NCBI GenBank assembly: GCA_003209375.1
Contig: QCRF01000002.1
Location: forward strand, 1 to 64,000
Direction: 5' to 3'
Length of the DNA stretch: 64,000 nucleotides
DNA from: Prochlorococcus sp. AG-459-N19
Lineage (GTDB): Bacteria > Cyanobacteriota > Cyanobacteriia > PCC-6307 > Cyanobiaceae
Of the stretch, positions 48,565-58,633 are shown piece by piece; positions within the stretch are counted from its first letter, which is position 1, and each line of letters begins with the position of its first letter. A program made the translations under genes and the position numbers. Below the pieces are notes generated by a model. It saw only the letters and a list, made by a program, of their open reading frames with translations, made no database searches and was not told where the DNA came from.

Positions 48565-48753
48565 TAAGACTTAATTTGTTAGATTCATCATGACAAACTA
48601 ATAATATTAAGTCCACCCTATGTAACGTCATGAATATTAATTAAAAGTGAAAATGTATTTTTTGATTTCTTGGGAAATAAAAATTTAATAAATAATTGAT
48701 CATAATATTTATGTAATTAAAATATAGTTGATAACAAATTTTTTAAATTACTC

Positions 48754-49614
48754 ATAGAAAATACTTTTTTAAAAATAACTAGTAAAAACAATAATCTAGT
48801 TAAAAGATTTAGATCATTTAAAAGAGGATCATCTCCAAAAGATCAAGACTTTTTTTGCATAGAGGGTACACATCTCATTGAAGAATTGCTGAAGTCTGGA
48901 AAAAATCCCTCTAAGATTTTAGTTACAGAAAAATGGCTAAGAAAGAATCAAAATCTAAGCAAAAAATTTCATGATTCATTAATAAATATTGTCTCAGAGG
49001 AAGTCTTAGCATCTGCGATTTCAACAATTAAACCAGATGGGATAGCTGCTTTAGTAGAGATTTCTGCAATACCTAATTATAAATTTAATAGAAAAGATGA
49101 TTTTGTTCTTGTTCTCGACAGAATTCAAGATCCTGGGAATATGGGTAATCTATTTAGAACCGCTTTAGCTGCGGGTGTTAATGCAATTTTTTTAGCTGGA
49201 GGTGCGCACCCATTAGGCCAAAAGGTATTAAGAGCATCCTCAGGTGCAGTTTTTCATCTGCCATTTTTAAGATTTGATGGAATTGAAGAAGAAATATTAA
49301 ATTCTTTACTTAAGTCTTTGTCTGAATTATCAAATGTAGGATTTAAGGTTTTCTCTACTAGTAGCCATAATGAGAGTTCAAAGAAACCACCAAAACCTTA
49401 CTGGGAAGTTGATTGGTCTAGACGTACTGCATTAATTTTGGGTAATGAAGGTCAAGGTATTCATAAACAAATTCAAGAAGCTTTTAATGAAACAATTACA
49501 ATTCCGCATAGTAAGATTGTAGAATCATTGAATGTGGCTTGTGTTGCAGTTCCGTTATTACTAGAACGAAAAAGAGTCGCATATACCTCTAATAAATTCA
49601 TAAAAAGTGACTGA
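48754..49614 (+). CDS. SpoU/TrmH-family RNA methyltransferase, start codon uncertain
   Basis: The C-terminal SpoU domain is clear: LDRIQDPGNMGNLFRTALAAG, LGNEGQGI and SLNVACVAVPLLLERKR. The family's N-terminal substrate-binding part (ITSKNNNLVKRFRS, FFCIEGTHLIEELL) is encoded upstream of the first TTG at 48886, in an open frame from 48721. No ATG, GTG or TTG lies in frame there; ATA at 48754 or 48775 are the nearest candidates. The start given is a guess. It methylates ribose in rRNA or tRNA; substrate unknown. The stop overlaps the lpd start by 8 bases. Confidence 0.85.
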   Translation: MENTFLKITSKNNNLVKRFRSFKRGSSPKDQDFFCIEGTHLIEELLKSGKNPSKILVTEKWLRKNQNLSKKFHDSLINIVSEEVLASAISTIKPDGIAALVEISAIPNYKFNRKDDFVLVLDRIQDPGNMGNLFRTALAAGVNAIFLAGGAHPLGQKVLRASSGAVFHLPFLRFDGIEEEILNSLLKSLSELSNVGFKVFSTSSHNESSKKPPKPYWEVDWSRRTALILGNEGQGIHKQIQEAFNETITIPHSKIVESLNVACVAVPLLLERKRVAYTSNKFIKSD

Positions 49615-51046
49615 TTCAAGTTTTGATTTTGATTTAATCGTAATAGGAGCAGGATACGGAGGTTTTGATGCCGCTAAACATGCTGCGGCTAAGGGACTAA
49701 AAGTCGCAATAGTAGAATGTTCTGATATGGGAGGCACTTGTGTTAACAAGGGTTGTGTTCCATCTAAAGCTCTTTTGGCTGCAAGTGGAAAAGTTAGAGA
49801 AATCGCTGATTATGAACATTTAGCTAAATTTGGCATTCATGCTTCTCCAGTAAGGTTCGAGAGATCAAAAATTGCAGATCATGCAAATAATTTAGTTTTA
49901 AATGTTAGAGAAAATTTAACAAAAACTCTTAAAAGGGGTGGAGTTGAAATTATTTTGGGCATTGGCAGAATTGAAGGAAATCAAAAAGTAGGTGTAAGAG
50001 ATAAAAACGGAATTGATAAAATTTTCACATGTAAGAATATTGTTATAGCAACTGGTTCTTCTCCTTTCGTGCCCCGTGGAATAACTTTGGATAAGAGGAC
50101 TGTATTCACAAGTGATGATGCGGTTAAACTTGAGTGGCTTCCAAGATGGATAGCAATTATTGGAAGCGGATATATAGGACTAGAATTTGCTGATGTTTAT
50201 ACAGCTCTTGGTTGTGAAGTTACTATGATCGAAGCCTTGGAAAATATTATGCCAACATTTGATCCAGACATTACTAAAATTGCTAAGAAAAACCTTATTC
50301 AATCGAGAGATATAGACACAAAATCAAATGTCTTTGCGACGAAAATAATACCTGGATGTCCTGTAAAAATAGAACTGACAGATGCAAAATCTAAGGAAGT
50401 TGTAGAAACTTTAGAAGTTGACGCTGTACTTGTTGCAACTGGCAGAAGTCCTAATAGTAATAACTTAAATCTTGATTCGGTTGGTATCGAAACAGTAAAA
50501 GGGTTCATTCCTGTTGATGATCAAATGAGAGTTAAGAATGGTGATGAAATAATACCGAACATTTGGGCTGTTGGAGATGTAACAGGCAAACTAATGCTTG
50601 CCCATACAGCTGCAGCGCAGGGTACAATTGCTGTTGATAATATTTGTGGGGGTAATGTCGAAATTAACTATAAAAGTATCCCTGCAGCAACCTTTACTCA
50701 CCCTGAGATAAGTTCAGTTGGTCTCTCTGAAGCTGAAGCTAAAGAGATATCTGCGAAAGAAAATTTTACTTTGGGAGTTGTCAAAAGTTTCTTTAAAGCT
50801 AATTCAAAAGCATTGGCTGAATTGGAGAGTGAGGGATTGCTAAAGTTGATTTTCAATAAAGATAATGGGAAAGTATTAGGTGCTCATATTTTTGGGTTAC
50901 ATGCAGCCGATTTAATTCAAGAAATTTCGAACGCCATTTCAAGGAACCAAGATGTAATTGAATTATCTAAAGAAGTTCATACTCATCCTACTCTTAGTGA
51001 AGTAGTTGAGGTCGCATATAAACAAGCTGCTTCTCAAATAAAATAA
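49607..51046 (+). CDS. lpdA: Dihydrolipoyl dehydrogenase Lpd (E3)
   Basis: A 479-residue flavoprotein with an N-terminal FAD site IVIGAGYGGFDAA, redox-active disulfide Cys45-Cys50 in GGTCVNKGCVPSK, NAD site IIGSGYIGLEFADV, and the C-terminal HTHPTLSE with the catalytic histidine-glutamate pair. It reoxidises lipoamide of the 2-oxoacid dehydrogenase complexes; pdhA is also in this window. GTG start overlaps the methyltransferase end. Confidence 0.95.
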   Translation: MTDSSFDFDLIVIGAGYGGFDAAKHAAAKGLKVAIVECSDMGGTCVNKGCVPSKALLAASGKVREIADYEHLAKFGIHASPVRFERSKIADHANNLVLNVRENLTKTLKRGGVEIILGIGRIEGNQKVGVRDKNGIDKIFTCKNIVIATGSSPFVPRGITLDKRTVFTSDDAVKLEWLPRWIAIIGSGYIGLEFADVYTALGCEVTMIEALENIMPTFDPDITKIAKKNLIQSRDIDTKSNVFATKIIPGCPVKIELTDAKSKEVVETLEVDAVLVATGRSPNSNNLNLDSVGIETVKGFIPVDDQMRVKNGDEIIPNIWAVGDVTGKLMLAHTAAAQGTIAVDNICGGNVEINYKSIPAATFTHPEISSVGLSEAEAKEISAKENFTLGVVKSFFKANSKALAELESEGLLKLIFNKDNGKVLGAHIFGLHAADLIQEISNAISRNQDVIELSKEVHTHPTLSEVVEVAYKQAASQIK

Positions 51047-51058
51047 TATCTAAAATTA

Positions 51059-51946
51059 ATGGAGATAAGACGCAGGCCACCAAATCCAACAGTAAGGGTA
51101 GAAAACTTAGAATATGCTGTACCTCATAGAGAAGCACAAGCAAAAAATATTCTGGAAGAAATTGTATGGCATAAGGACATTGAAATTAAGAATTTTAAAA
51201 AAATAGTCTCTTTAGAAGATCTCATCAAAAAGATTGAAAAACTTCCCGCTCCCAAAGATTTTTATAAAAATATCTTGGAGTCAAAAATAAAACCAGGAGT
51301 AATTGCTGAAATAAAAAAAGCTAGTCCGAGTAAAGGAGTTATTAGAGAAGATTTTAACCCAGAAGAAATAGCAATTTGTTATGAAGGATTAGGTGCAGCA
51401 TGTATCTCAGTACTTACCGATAAAAGGTTTTTTCAAGGTAGTTATGAAATACTCGAAACTGTAAGGAAATCAACTAATCTCCCTCTACTCTGCAAAGATT
51501 TTTTTATTTCTGCATATCAGATTTATAAAGCAAGATTATCTGGTGCTGATGCAATATTATTAATCGCTGCGATTTTAAGTGATGACGATTTAATTTATTT
51601 AAAGAAAATAGCTGATAATTTAAAGATGAGTGTTCTTGTTGAAGTCCATAACTCTAATGAATTAGATAGGATTCTAAAGTTAAAATCTTTTAATTTGGTT
51701 GGAATAAATAATAGGGACTTAAAGACTTTTAAAACGGATTTAAAAACATCAAAAGAATTGATGCATACATATGCAGATATATTTTTAAAACAAAATATTG
51801 TTCCCATAAGTGAATCTGGAATTAATTGTGCCGAAGATTTAGAATCGCTTAGATCTATTGGAATCATGGGAGTATTAATTGGTGAAACTTTTATGAAAGA
51901 AACTGATATTGAACAATCGTTCAAGAAATTATTTAACTCAATTTAA
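51059..51946 (+). CDS. trpC: Indole-3-glycerol phosphate synthase TrpC
   Basis: A 295-residue TIM-barrel enzyme. Motifs are [60 protein letters not shown] and [14 protein letters not shown]. It makes the indole ring in tryptophan synthesis. A roughly 35-residue N-terminal extension precedes the barrel, common in cyanobacterial versions. Starts 12 bases after lpd. Confidence 0.96.
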   Translation: MEIRRRPPNPTVRVENLEYAVPHREAQAKNILEEIVWHKDIEIKNFKKIVSLEDLIKKIEKLPAPKDFYKNILESKIKPGVIAEIKKASPSKGVIREDFNPEEIAICYEGLGAACISVLTDKRFFQGSYEILETVRKSTNLPLLCKDFFISAYQIYKARLSGADAILLIAAILSDDDLIYLKKIADNLKMSVLVEVHNSNELDRILKLKSFNLVGINNRDLKTFKTDLKTSKELMHTYADIFLKQNIVPISESGINCAEDLESLRSIGIMGVLIGETFMKETDIEQSFKKLFNSI

Positions 51947-52001
51947 TATTGACTTCAAATCATGCTATAAAATTGAATAAACAGAATTGTATTGAATATA
52001 T

Positions 52002-52673
52002 ATGCAGGCTGTAATTTTAACAGGTATAGTCGCAGGATTTGTGCATATAGTTAGTGGCGCTGATCATCTAATTGCAATGGCACCAGCAGCGATTAATAAT
52101 CCCCAAAAAGCTCTTAAAAATAGCTTCTCATGGGGCTTGGGACATTCTTCAGGAGTAATCTTGTTAGCTTTTCTAGCGATTTTTATTAAGGATATAACGC
52201 CATTAAACAAATTTTCTAGTATTGCCGAATTTCTAGTTGGAATTTCTCTTCTAATTGTTGGAGTATTTGCTATAAAAAATTCTTTTCAATTAAGTATTCA
52301 CTCGCATTCTCATAAGCATGAGAATGGAATTGCCCATCGTCACTTTCACTTTCATGTTAGGGAACAAAAAAATAATAATAAGCACTCACATGCTTTGACT
52401 GGTTTAGGCTTGCTACACGGTATAGCTGGAGGTTCACATTTTCTTGCAGTTCTTCCTGCTTTAGCACTCCCTTTAACCAGCGCTTGCTTATATTTGATTT
52501 CATATTTGATTGGTTCACTCATAAGTATGAATCTTTTTACTTGTTTAATATCTTTTACTACCTTTAAAGCAAGTCAAAAATTTATTAAAAGATTAATAGC
52601 TGTAGCAGGAGGGCTATCCTTTTCATTGGGATTATTTTGGATTCAAAGAAGTGCTTCTGTTTTTTTGAATTAA
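52002..52673 (+). CDS. Nickel transporter-like membrane protein next to Ni-SOD
   Basis: A 223-residue protein with about six hydrophobic helices. Family-type motifs include VHIVSGADHLIAMAP and LLHGIAGGSHFLAVLP, with His residues in the helices. Between helices 3 and 4 lies a histidine-rich loop (SHSHKHENGIAHRHFHFH, then HSH), a likely metal-binding stretch. It is similar to HupE/UreJ/NicO-type Ni importers and lies next to Ni-SOD, where it is likely to supply nickel. In the literature a sodT gene is described at this place; I assign no symbol. Its last 42 bases overlap the end of the peptidase gene. Confidence 0.8.
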   Translation: MQAVILTGIVAGFVHIVSGADHLIAMAPAAINNPQKALKNSFSWGLGHSSGVILLAFLAIFIKDITPLNKFSSIAEFLVGISLLIVGVFAIKNSFQLSIHSHSHKHENGIAHRHFHFHVREQKNNNKHSHALTGLGLLHGIAGGSHFLAVLPALALPLTSACLYLISYLIGSLISMNLFTCLISFTTFKASQKFIKRLIAVAGGLSFSLGLFWIQRSASVFLN

Positions 52674-53024
52674 AAAATTTTTTAATTTAGGAATAATTAA
52701 TTTAGAGGTGACAATCCCAATTATCTTTTCGTTATTGATTAATCCAAATTTATTACTATCTTCGCTAAATTCAATATTGTCGCCAATAACCTCAACGTTA
52801 TTTTGATTTACTGAATTTATCCTTTTTATTAGGTTTTTATTTTTAATTGGATGATTAAAAATAACTATTTGTCGATTTTTAAGTATTGATTTATTCTTTT
52901 TATATTTTTTAAAAAATACAATATCACCTTCTTTAAGGTAAGGATACATCGATTCACCACTAATTATCGCGGTTTTTCTTAAACCTAAAAAAAATAAAAT
53001 AAAATCAAAAAAAATTTTGAAAAT
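52632..53024 (-). CDS. sodX: Ni-SOD maturation signal peptidase (S26, SodX-like), start uncertain
   Basis: The S26 catalytic motif SGESMYP has its serine just upstream of the ATG at 52949, so that ATG cannot be the start. The frame is open back to 53036 and encodes a hydrophobic helix (VIFKIFFDFILFFLG) and RKTAII. No ATG, GTG or TTG is in frame there. The start at 53024 (ATT) is a guess. An alternative is that the T8 run at 52987-52994 lost a base in the assembly, which would bring TTG at 53008 into frame. LIKRINS carries the base lysine and GDN is kept. It should cleave the Ni-SOD propeptide. Follows sodN on the same strand. Confidence 0.75.
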   Translation of the reverse strand: MFKIFFDFILFFLGLRKTAIISGESMYPYLKEGDIVFFKKYKKNKSILKNRQIVIFNHPIKNKNLIKRINSVNQNNVEVIGDNIEFSEDSNKFGLINNEKIIGIVTSKLIIPKLKNFLIQKNRSTSLNPK

Positions 53025-53032
53025 AACTCTGA

Positions 53033-53506
53033 TTAACTAGCTTTTACAAAGGCATCTGATCTTCCTTTTGAAGCCCAGAAAATATTATGAATTTTTTCTA
53101 CATAACTCATGAGTTCTTCAGCTTGAGCTAAGTCAATATTAACTTTGCATGCACTGCATAATTTGGCCGCTTTCCAAATGGTTTCATGTAAGTCTGGATA
53201 AGTTTCTAGGTGAACTGGTTTAAAGTAATCTGTCCACAAAATTAAAATCTCTTTCTTTGTTTCTTTTGCTTGCTCTTCTTTAACTGCAACATATCTAGAA
53301 AATGTATTACTGTATGTAGCCCACTCTGCTGAATCAGTGCTAGAAGGGGCTTCTAATGCAATAAGTTTCTTTGTCATTGATAAAACTGCTTCAGCTGCAA
53401 CTCTTGTAGATGCTGGGTCGTAAACACCACAAGGACCATCACAGTGAGCATGGACTGTCATTGGGGATTTTTTATCTAGGAAAGAATTGATGAATTTACT
53501 TAACAT
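53033..53506 (-). CDS. sodN: Nickel superoxide dismutase precursor
   Basis: A 157-residue precursor with the Ni-hook sequence HCDGPCGVYDP. A 20-residue propeptide (MLSKFINSFLDKKSPMTVHA) is followed by His21, Cys22 and Cys26, the ligands that bind nickel once the propeptide is removed and His21 is the N-terminus. The mature protein forms a four-helix bundle hexamer and converts superoxide. Use of Ni is usual in iron-poor open-ocean cyanobacteria. Its stop lies at 53033 next to the peptidase frame. Confidence 0.97.
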   Translation of the reverse strand: MLSKFINSFLDKKSPMTVHAHCDGPCGVYDPASTRVAAEAVLSMTKKLIALEAPSSTDSAEWATYSNTFSRYVAVKEEQAKETKKEILILWTDYFKPVHLETYPDLHETIWKAAKLCSACKVNIDLAQAEELMSYVEKIHNIFWASKGRSDAFVKAS

Positions 53507-53584
53507 TTCGAATATTTGGTGTTGTATATATATTACTTGGAGATTAACTAAATTGAAAAGTCTTAGATATTTTTCTTACTTAAT

Positions 53585-54157
53585 TTAATTGACTTTTAAT
53601 AATTCAACTTCAAATATTAAAGTCGCATTAGCAGGTATTACATTTCCAGCACCTCTTGATCCGTAACCAAGTTCCGGAGGTATTGTTAATTTTCTTTTAC
53701 CTCCAACTTTCATGCCTGCTACACCTTCGTCCCAACCTTTTATTACTCGTCCAGCACCCAAGGGAAAGCTGAATGGAGCTCTTCCGATACTGGTATCAAA
53801 TTGTGTCCCGTCTTCTAGAGTTCCTGTGTAATTTACAGTAACTGTTTGACCAGCACTAGCCTCATCGCCTTCACCGTTTACTATATCTGCAATAATTAGA
53901 CCACTTTCTGTAGTTCTTGAATTGTTGTCTAAAGGTGTTTCTTCTGCCATAGCGAAAAGTATAGGATTTGGATCTGATGGGTCTAGTTCAAATAAATTAT
54001 TATTTGAGACATTTGATGATTTTGCAACAGGTGATCTTTGAACTGACTGAGTTTCTGATTCAGCAGCATTAACAACTTGTGGTGAATTAAATTGACTGAA
54101 AAGGGTTAATGAAACACAAAAAACGAAAACTGCAAAACTAATAAAGACTTCTTTCAC
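53585..54157 (-). CDS. FKBP-type peptidyl-prolyl isomerase, membrane-anchored or exported
   Basis: A 190-residue protein. A hydrophobic stretch near residues 6-24 ([17 protein letters not shown]) looks like a signal peptide or anchor, then a polar linker to about 95, then an FKBP domain with [54 protein letters not shown] and [15 protein letters not shown]. It catalyses proline isomerisation of exported proteins, in the periplasm or thylakoid lumen by inference. 79 bases upstream of sodN on the same strand, though not clearly co-functional. Confidence 0.92.
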   Translation of the reverse strand: MKEVFISFAVFVFCVSLTLFSQFNSPQVVNAAESETQSVQRSPVAKSSNVSNNNLFELDPSDPNPILFAMAEETPLDNNSRTTESGLIIADIVNGEGDEASAGQTVTVNYTGTLEDGTQFDTSIGRAPFSFPLGAGRVIKGWDEGVAGMKVGGKRKLTIPPELGYGSRGAGNVIPANATLIFEVELLKVN

Positions 54158-54243
54158 TTGAATTTTGAAAGTTACTAAAAATTAGTCTACAGAATAAAGG
54201 TACAATAAATGGGTGATTATAAATTTAATTTCGTAATTTTAGA

Positions 54244-55731
54244 TTGTTAATCCCAACTCAAATTAAAAGTCTAAGACAATATTTTTACCCTTGTTTAGGA
54301 GGGGTTTTAGGAGGAATTTCTGTTTCAACTCATTTTTGGCTGTTTTTTATGCCGATATCTTTATTTATTTTATGGGAGAGAAGTGAGAGAAAAATAGCAA
54401 ATTTTTGGTGGGGTTTTTTCTTCGTTTTGATAAGTCATTCATGGTTATATGATCTTCATCCATTGACATGGCTGGGGTTTTCATGGCTTGCAAGTTTAAT
54501 TATTGCCATTTCAATATTATTATTTTGCGCTTTTTTGGGTGGGATATTAGTTTATTTATGGGGATTGTTAGTTGAAATTATTCTCTGGAAAGAGGATGTT
54601 TTCAAAATGAAAATATTATCTTTAACAGTAAAAGTATTTTTTTTATCTTTGACCTGGGGGATTGGAGAATTAATACTTTCTCAAACACCTTTTTTTTGGA
54701 TAGGTTTAGGAGAGAGTCTTATCCCAGGTGATGTTTATCTTGCTGGTTTAGCAAGATGGATTGGTGCAAATGGTTTATGCGTATTACAAATATTGATTGG
54801 ATTTTGGATTTTTTACATTCAAGGTAGATGGAAGAGAAAACTTTACTTTAAAAAAATATTTCTTTTAGGACTTTTGGTTATTATTTTCTTACATTTATTT
54901 GGGGGCCTATCGAATGCAATAAAAAGAAATTCTGAATTTCCTGTGGCTATTTGGCAAACAAATATCCCAACAAGAGAAAAATTAAAAATAAACGAAGAAT
55001 TTATTAAAGAAAGGCTATCTATCGCTCAAAAATATGCTTTATCAAACAAAGCGAAACTTCTTGTTGCTCCTGAAGGGACTCTATATAATAATTTTTATGT
55101 ATCTAAAGGCTTTAAGGTTAATACCTTGGCAGGAGGTTTCAGAAACTCCAATAATGAGTTAAGAAGTTCTTTCCTCGGATTTCAAATTGGAGATAAATCT
55201 TTTACCTCATTTATAGATAAAAATAGACTTGTTCCATTAGGTGAAAAAATACCTAAATTTATAGATAGTTTTTCAAGAGGATTATCTGCAGTAGGAGGAA
55301 TTCAACCAGGCTCTGATTCAAGATTTTTTGATCCTAAATTTACACAACCTCTAGCAGTGGCTATTTGTTATGAAATTAGTGATGGATTGAAAATAAGAAA
55401 GGCTATTAATAGCGGTGCAAAACTTATAATAACTGCAGCAAATTTAGATCCCTATCCAACTAAGCTTTACAATCAATTCCTGTCTTTGGCAAGATTGAGA
55501 AGTATAGAAAATAAAAAAGATAATCTACTTGTATCAAACACTGGTCCTTCGGGTTTAGTTAAAGATGATGGAAAAATAATTCAACTTCTAGATTTAAATG
55601 TGGAGCAAAATAAAGTAGTTTTCCCTAATTTTTCATCTGAAAAGACCTTCTATACAAAATTTGGAGATAAACCTATTTTGTTATTGTTTATATTTTTTAT
55701 GGGATTAAATTTCCTTTGGAAAATTAATTAA
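54244..55731 (+). CDS. lnt: Apolipoprotein N-acyltransferase Lnt
   Basis: A 495-residue membrane protein with several N-terminal helices and a C-terminal nitrilase-type domain. The catalytic triad is visible as LVAPEGTL (Glu), PLGEKIPKF (Lys) and AICYEIS (Cys). It adds the third acyl chain to lipoproteins. The start is TTG at 54244. It overlaps the mnmA stop by 8 bases. Confidence 0.92.
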   Translation: MLIPTQIKSLRQYFYPCLGGVLGGISVSTHFWLFFMPISLFILWERSERKIANFWWGFFFVLISHSWLYDLHPLTWLGFSWLASLIIAISILLFCAFLGGILVYLWGLLVEIILWKEDVFKMKILSLTVKVFFLSLTWGIGELILSQTPFFWIGLGESLIPGDVYLAGLARWIGANGLCVLQILIGFWIFYIQGRWKRKLYFKKIFLLGLLVIIFLHLFGGLSNAIKRNSEFPVAIWQTNIPTREKLKINEEFIKERLSIAQKYALSNKAKLLVAPEGTLYNNFYVSKGFKVNTLAGGFRNSNNELRSSFLGFQIGDKSFTSFIDKNRLVPLGEKIPKFIDSFSRGLSAVGGIQPGSDSRFFDPKFTQPLAVAICYEISDGLKIRKAINSGAKLIITAANLDPYPTKLYNQFLSLARLRSIENKKDNLLVSNTGPSGLVKDDGKIIQLLDLNVEQNKVVFPNFSSEKTFYTKFGDKPILLLFIFFMGLNFLWKIN

Positions 55732-56881
55732 TTAATCCTCCACCTAATAAAATTTCTCCTTTATAAAAAACTGCAGCTTGTCCGGGCGTTACCGAACTTT
55801 GACTTTCTTCAAAAATTAATTTAAATGTTGTAGTTGGATGATCTAAATTTTTCAAAGGTATTAAAGTTCCTTTTACTGGATGACTTCTATATCTGATTTG
55901 TGCTTCTACTTCTATCTCCTGTTTAGGTTCTTCGATTGAAACCCAGTTAACCTTACTAATTATTGCTTCCATATTAAATAGATCAGTTTTATCTGCTACA
56001 TAAACTATGTTTTTTACCCTGTCTAAACTTTTTACATATAATGGTTCCGGCCAAGCGATTCCCAACCCTTTTCTTTGACCTACTGTAAAGTGCTGAATAC
56101 CATTGTGCTTTCCTAGGACTTTCCCATTTACATGAACAATTTCTCCTTCTTTGGGTTCAATATGTTTGTCGATAAATCTCTGCATTGATCCATAATGCTC
56201 AACTAAACATAAATCTTGACTTTCTGGTTTTTGAGCAGTTCTAAGGCCTAATCTCAGAGCTTCCTTTCTTGTTTCTTCTTTTTTCATTTCACCAAGAGGA
56301 AATTCTAATCTGCTTAGTACTTCTTGTGAGAGAGAATAAAGAAAATAACTTTGGTCTTTGTTTTCGTCAGCCCCTCTGAGAAGAAGAAAGTCCTTGAATA
56401 CAAAGCTCTTGCAATCAAGTGTTTTAGCATAAGTTGATTCTTTTATCCTTGCGTAATGTCCAGTCGCAATATGAGTAAAGTCTTTTTTGTTTATTGCGTA
56501 ATTAAGCATCTCTTCAAACTTCACATTCTTGTTGCACATCGAACATGGAAGTGGAGTGAATCCTTTCTCATAGCTTTCAGTAGTTTTTTTAATTACCTCT
56601 CTTTCGAAAATTTCTCTTGAGTCTATTATTTTATGATTAATTCCCAAATCTTCACAAAGGCCAGCAGCATCTACTAATCCCTCAGAACAACAGGAGCCTT
56701 GTCCTTTCATTAGCCAAAGAGTTAGTCCCTCAACATTCCAGCCTCTTTCTACAAGAAGAGCAGCTGAAAGGGAACTATCTACGCCACCAGAAAGACCTAC
56801 AATAATATTTTTCTTCTTTTTAGTTTTATTATTAGAAGAAAAAAAGTTCTCTAATTTTTTATCCTTTTGTGTCTTTAACAT
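55724..56881 (-). CDS. mnmA: tRNA-specific 2-thiouridylase MnmA
   Basis: A 385-residue enzyme with the PP-loop [13 protein letters not shown], the first catalytic cysteine in [12 protein letters not shown], the second in [11 protein letters not shown], and the C-terminal domain ending in [16 protein letters not shown]. It adds sulfur at U34 of tRNA-Lys, -Gln and -Glu. It converges with lnt. Confidence 0.95.
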   Translation of the reverse strand: MLKTQKDKKLENFFSSNNKTKKKKNIIVGLSGGVDSSLSAALLVERGWNVEGLTLWLMKGQGSCCSEGLVDAAGLCEDLGINHKIIDSREIFEREVIKKTTESYEKGFTPLPCSMCNKNVKFEEMLNYAINKKDFTHIATGHYARIKESTYAKTLDCKSFVFKDFLLLRGADENKDQSYFLYSLSQEVLSRLEFPLGEMKKEETRKEALRLGLRTAQKPESQDLCLVEHYGSMQRFIDKHIEPKEGEIVHVNGKVLGKHNGIQHFTVGQRKGLGIAWPEPLYVKSLDRVKNIVYVADKTDLFNMEAIISKVNWVSIEEPKQEIEVEAQIRYRSHPVKGTLIPLKNLDHPTTTFKLIFEESQSSVTPGQAAVFYKGEILLGGGLIN

Positions 56882-56927
56882 GGAAGTTTAAATTTTTGTA
56901 CAGTACTTCAATTGGTTTGTACTCATT

Positions 56928-58493
56928 ATGAATGAAATTGTATGGCCAACAATTGACTCTAAACATTTAATTGTTGATTCAAAGCAAATGTTGATATTAG
57001 AAAAAGAAATGTTTTCTGATGGAATGCCACAAGAAGCATTGATGGAAAAAGCTGGTATCCAAATTAGTAGATGGCTTTTAAAAAAGAAATCTCTTCTCAA
57101 GCATGGAGTAACTGTTTTTATAGGTCCTGGGCATAATGGTGGGGATGGTGCAGTAATAGCTAGAGAGCTTTTTTTGAAAGGTTTTTATGTTCAGGTATGG
57201 TGTCCATTCCCAATCAAAAAAACATTAACAAATAACCACCTTAATTATCTTACATCTATTGGTGTCACAAAATTAGTAGAGCCTCCTGATGCAAATGGGA
57301 AAGAGATTTGGATTGATGCAGTTTTTGGTAATAATCAAACAAGAAAAGTTGATGATAAATTAATTAAACTATTTAATCAAAAATTTCATAAAAAATATGG
57401 AAAGGTAGTAAGTATTGATATTCCAACAGGATTATGTCCTGATAAAGGAAAGCCTTTCTTAGATATCGCAGTAAAGGCAGACTATACCTTAGTCATTGGT
57501 CTTTATAAGATTGGGTTGACCCAGGATTCTGCGTTACCTTTTGTTGGAGAATTGCACCATATAGATGTTGGGATGCCTACTAGTAAACTGTCCAAAGTTG
57601 ATAAAAAGATTTTTAAGATTACTTACAAAGATATAAAAAATATTGATTTACCTTCTTTGCCAAAAAATTCCAACAAACATAAAAGAGGTAGGACATTATT
57701 AATAGCAGGAAGTGAAAAATATCCTGGCGCTGCATACTTAGCATTAAAAGGGGCAATATCAAGTGGAGCAGGCTATATCTCGGCTGTCCTGCCTAAGTTG
57801 GTTGCTGAATCTATTTGGCAAGTTGCTCCAGAAATAGTTTTAAAAGAAACTATGCAATCTAATAAGAATGGAAATTCAACTTTATTTAGTGCATTAAAAA
57901 ATATTGATTTAAATGCATTTGATTCAGTAGCTGTCGGCCCAGGAATAGGAATTGATAATGATGATTGGCAAAAATCAAAAGACTTTCTTATTAGTTATGA
58001 AGGATTATTGATATTGGATGCAGATGCACTTAATAGAATTTCGAAATCTAAGTTAGGGTTAAATTTCTTTTTAGAGAGAAGATATAAAACATGGATTACA
58101 CCACATAGCAAAGAATTTCGAAGATTATTCCCTGAGATCAAATCTGATACCAATTTAGGGCTGGCTCTTGATGCAGCTAAAGAATTTAACATTAGTATTT
58201 TATTAAAGGGAGCTAATAGCATAGTTGCCGATAATAAAAAAGTTTGGCAACTTTTCGGAACCGATTCTCAGACAGCTCGAGCTGGATTGGGTGATCTTTT
58301 ATCTGGATTTGTAGCTGGTAGTTCTGCGATTGATTTAACCTTTTGTGGAAATATAACAACAGATTTTTTTGCTAAATACGTACTTTTGCATTCATTTGCT
58401 GCATCAAAGTGCAAAAGAGGGTCAAATGCTTCTGCTATTGGTGACGAATTGTCAAAAATAATGAGAAATATAAAAATGAGACAAATATCTTGA
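56928..58493 (+). CDS. nnr: Bifunctional NAD(P)HX epimerase/dehydratase Nnr
   Basis: A 521-residue fusion of the YjeF N-terminal epimerase (about 1-215, with GPGHNGGDGAVIARELF) and the C-terminal ADP/ATP-dependent dehydratase (about 235-521, with KRGRTLLIAGSEKYPGAAYLA, AVGPGIG and ARAGLGDLLSGFVAG). It repairs damaged NAD(P)H hydrates. 46 bases separate its start from that of mnmA on the other strand. Confidence 0.94.
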   Translation: MNEIVWPTIDSKHLIVDSKQMLILEKEMFSDGMPQEALMEKAGIQISRWLLKKKSLLKHGVTVFIGPGHNGGDGAVIARELFLKGFYVQVWCPFPIKKTLTNNHLNYLTSIGVTKLVEPPDANGKEIWIDAVFGNNQTRKVDDKLIKLFNQKFHKKYGKVVSIDIPTGLCPDKGKPFLDIAVKADYTLVIGLYKIGLTQDSALPFVGELHHIDVGMPTSKLSKVDKKIFKITYKDIKNIDLPSLPKNSNKHKRGRTLLIAGSEKYPGAAYLALKGAISSGAGYISAVLPKLVAESIWQVAPEIVLKETMQSNKNGNSTLFSALKNIDLNAFDSVAVGPGIGIDNDDWQKSKDFLISYEGLLILDADALNRISKSKLGLNFFLERRYKTWITPHSKEFRRLFPEIKSDTNLGLALDAAKEFNISILLKGANSIVADNKKVWQLFGTDSQTARAGLGDLLSGFVAGSSAIDLTFCGNITTDFFAKYVLLHSFAASKCKRGSNASAIGDELSKIMRNIKMRQIS

Positions 58494-58633
58494 AAGAAAC
58501 AATTTAAGAGAGTTATTTATAGTTTTAAACACATAAGTGTACAAATATTACTTGAAATCTGAAGCGCATATTAAATATTTGGCTATTTTTCAAAAAGTGT
58601 AGGAGAGTTTTAATACCTAAATTAGGTCAAAAT

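Noticed and set aside
57900-58493. AGLGDLLSG in Nnr as a broken active site
   Set aside because: The GxGD core is kept; the second position varies among Nnr proteins, so it is not a defect.
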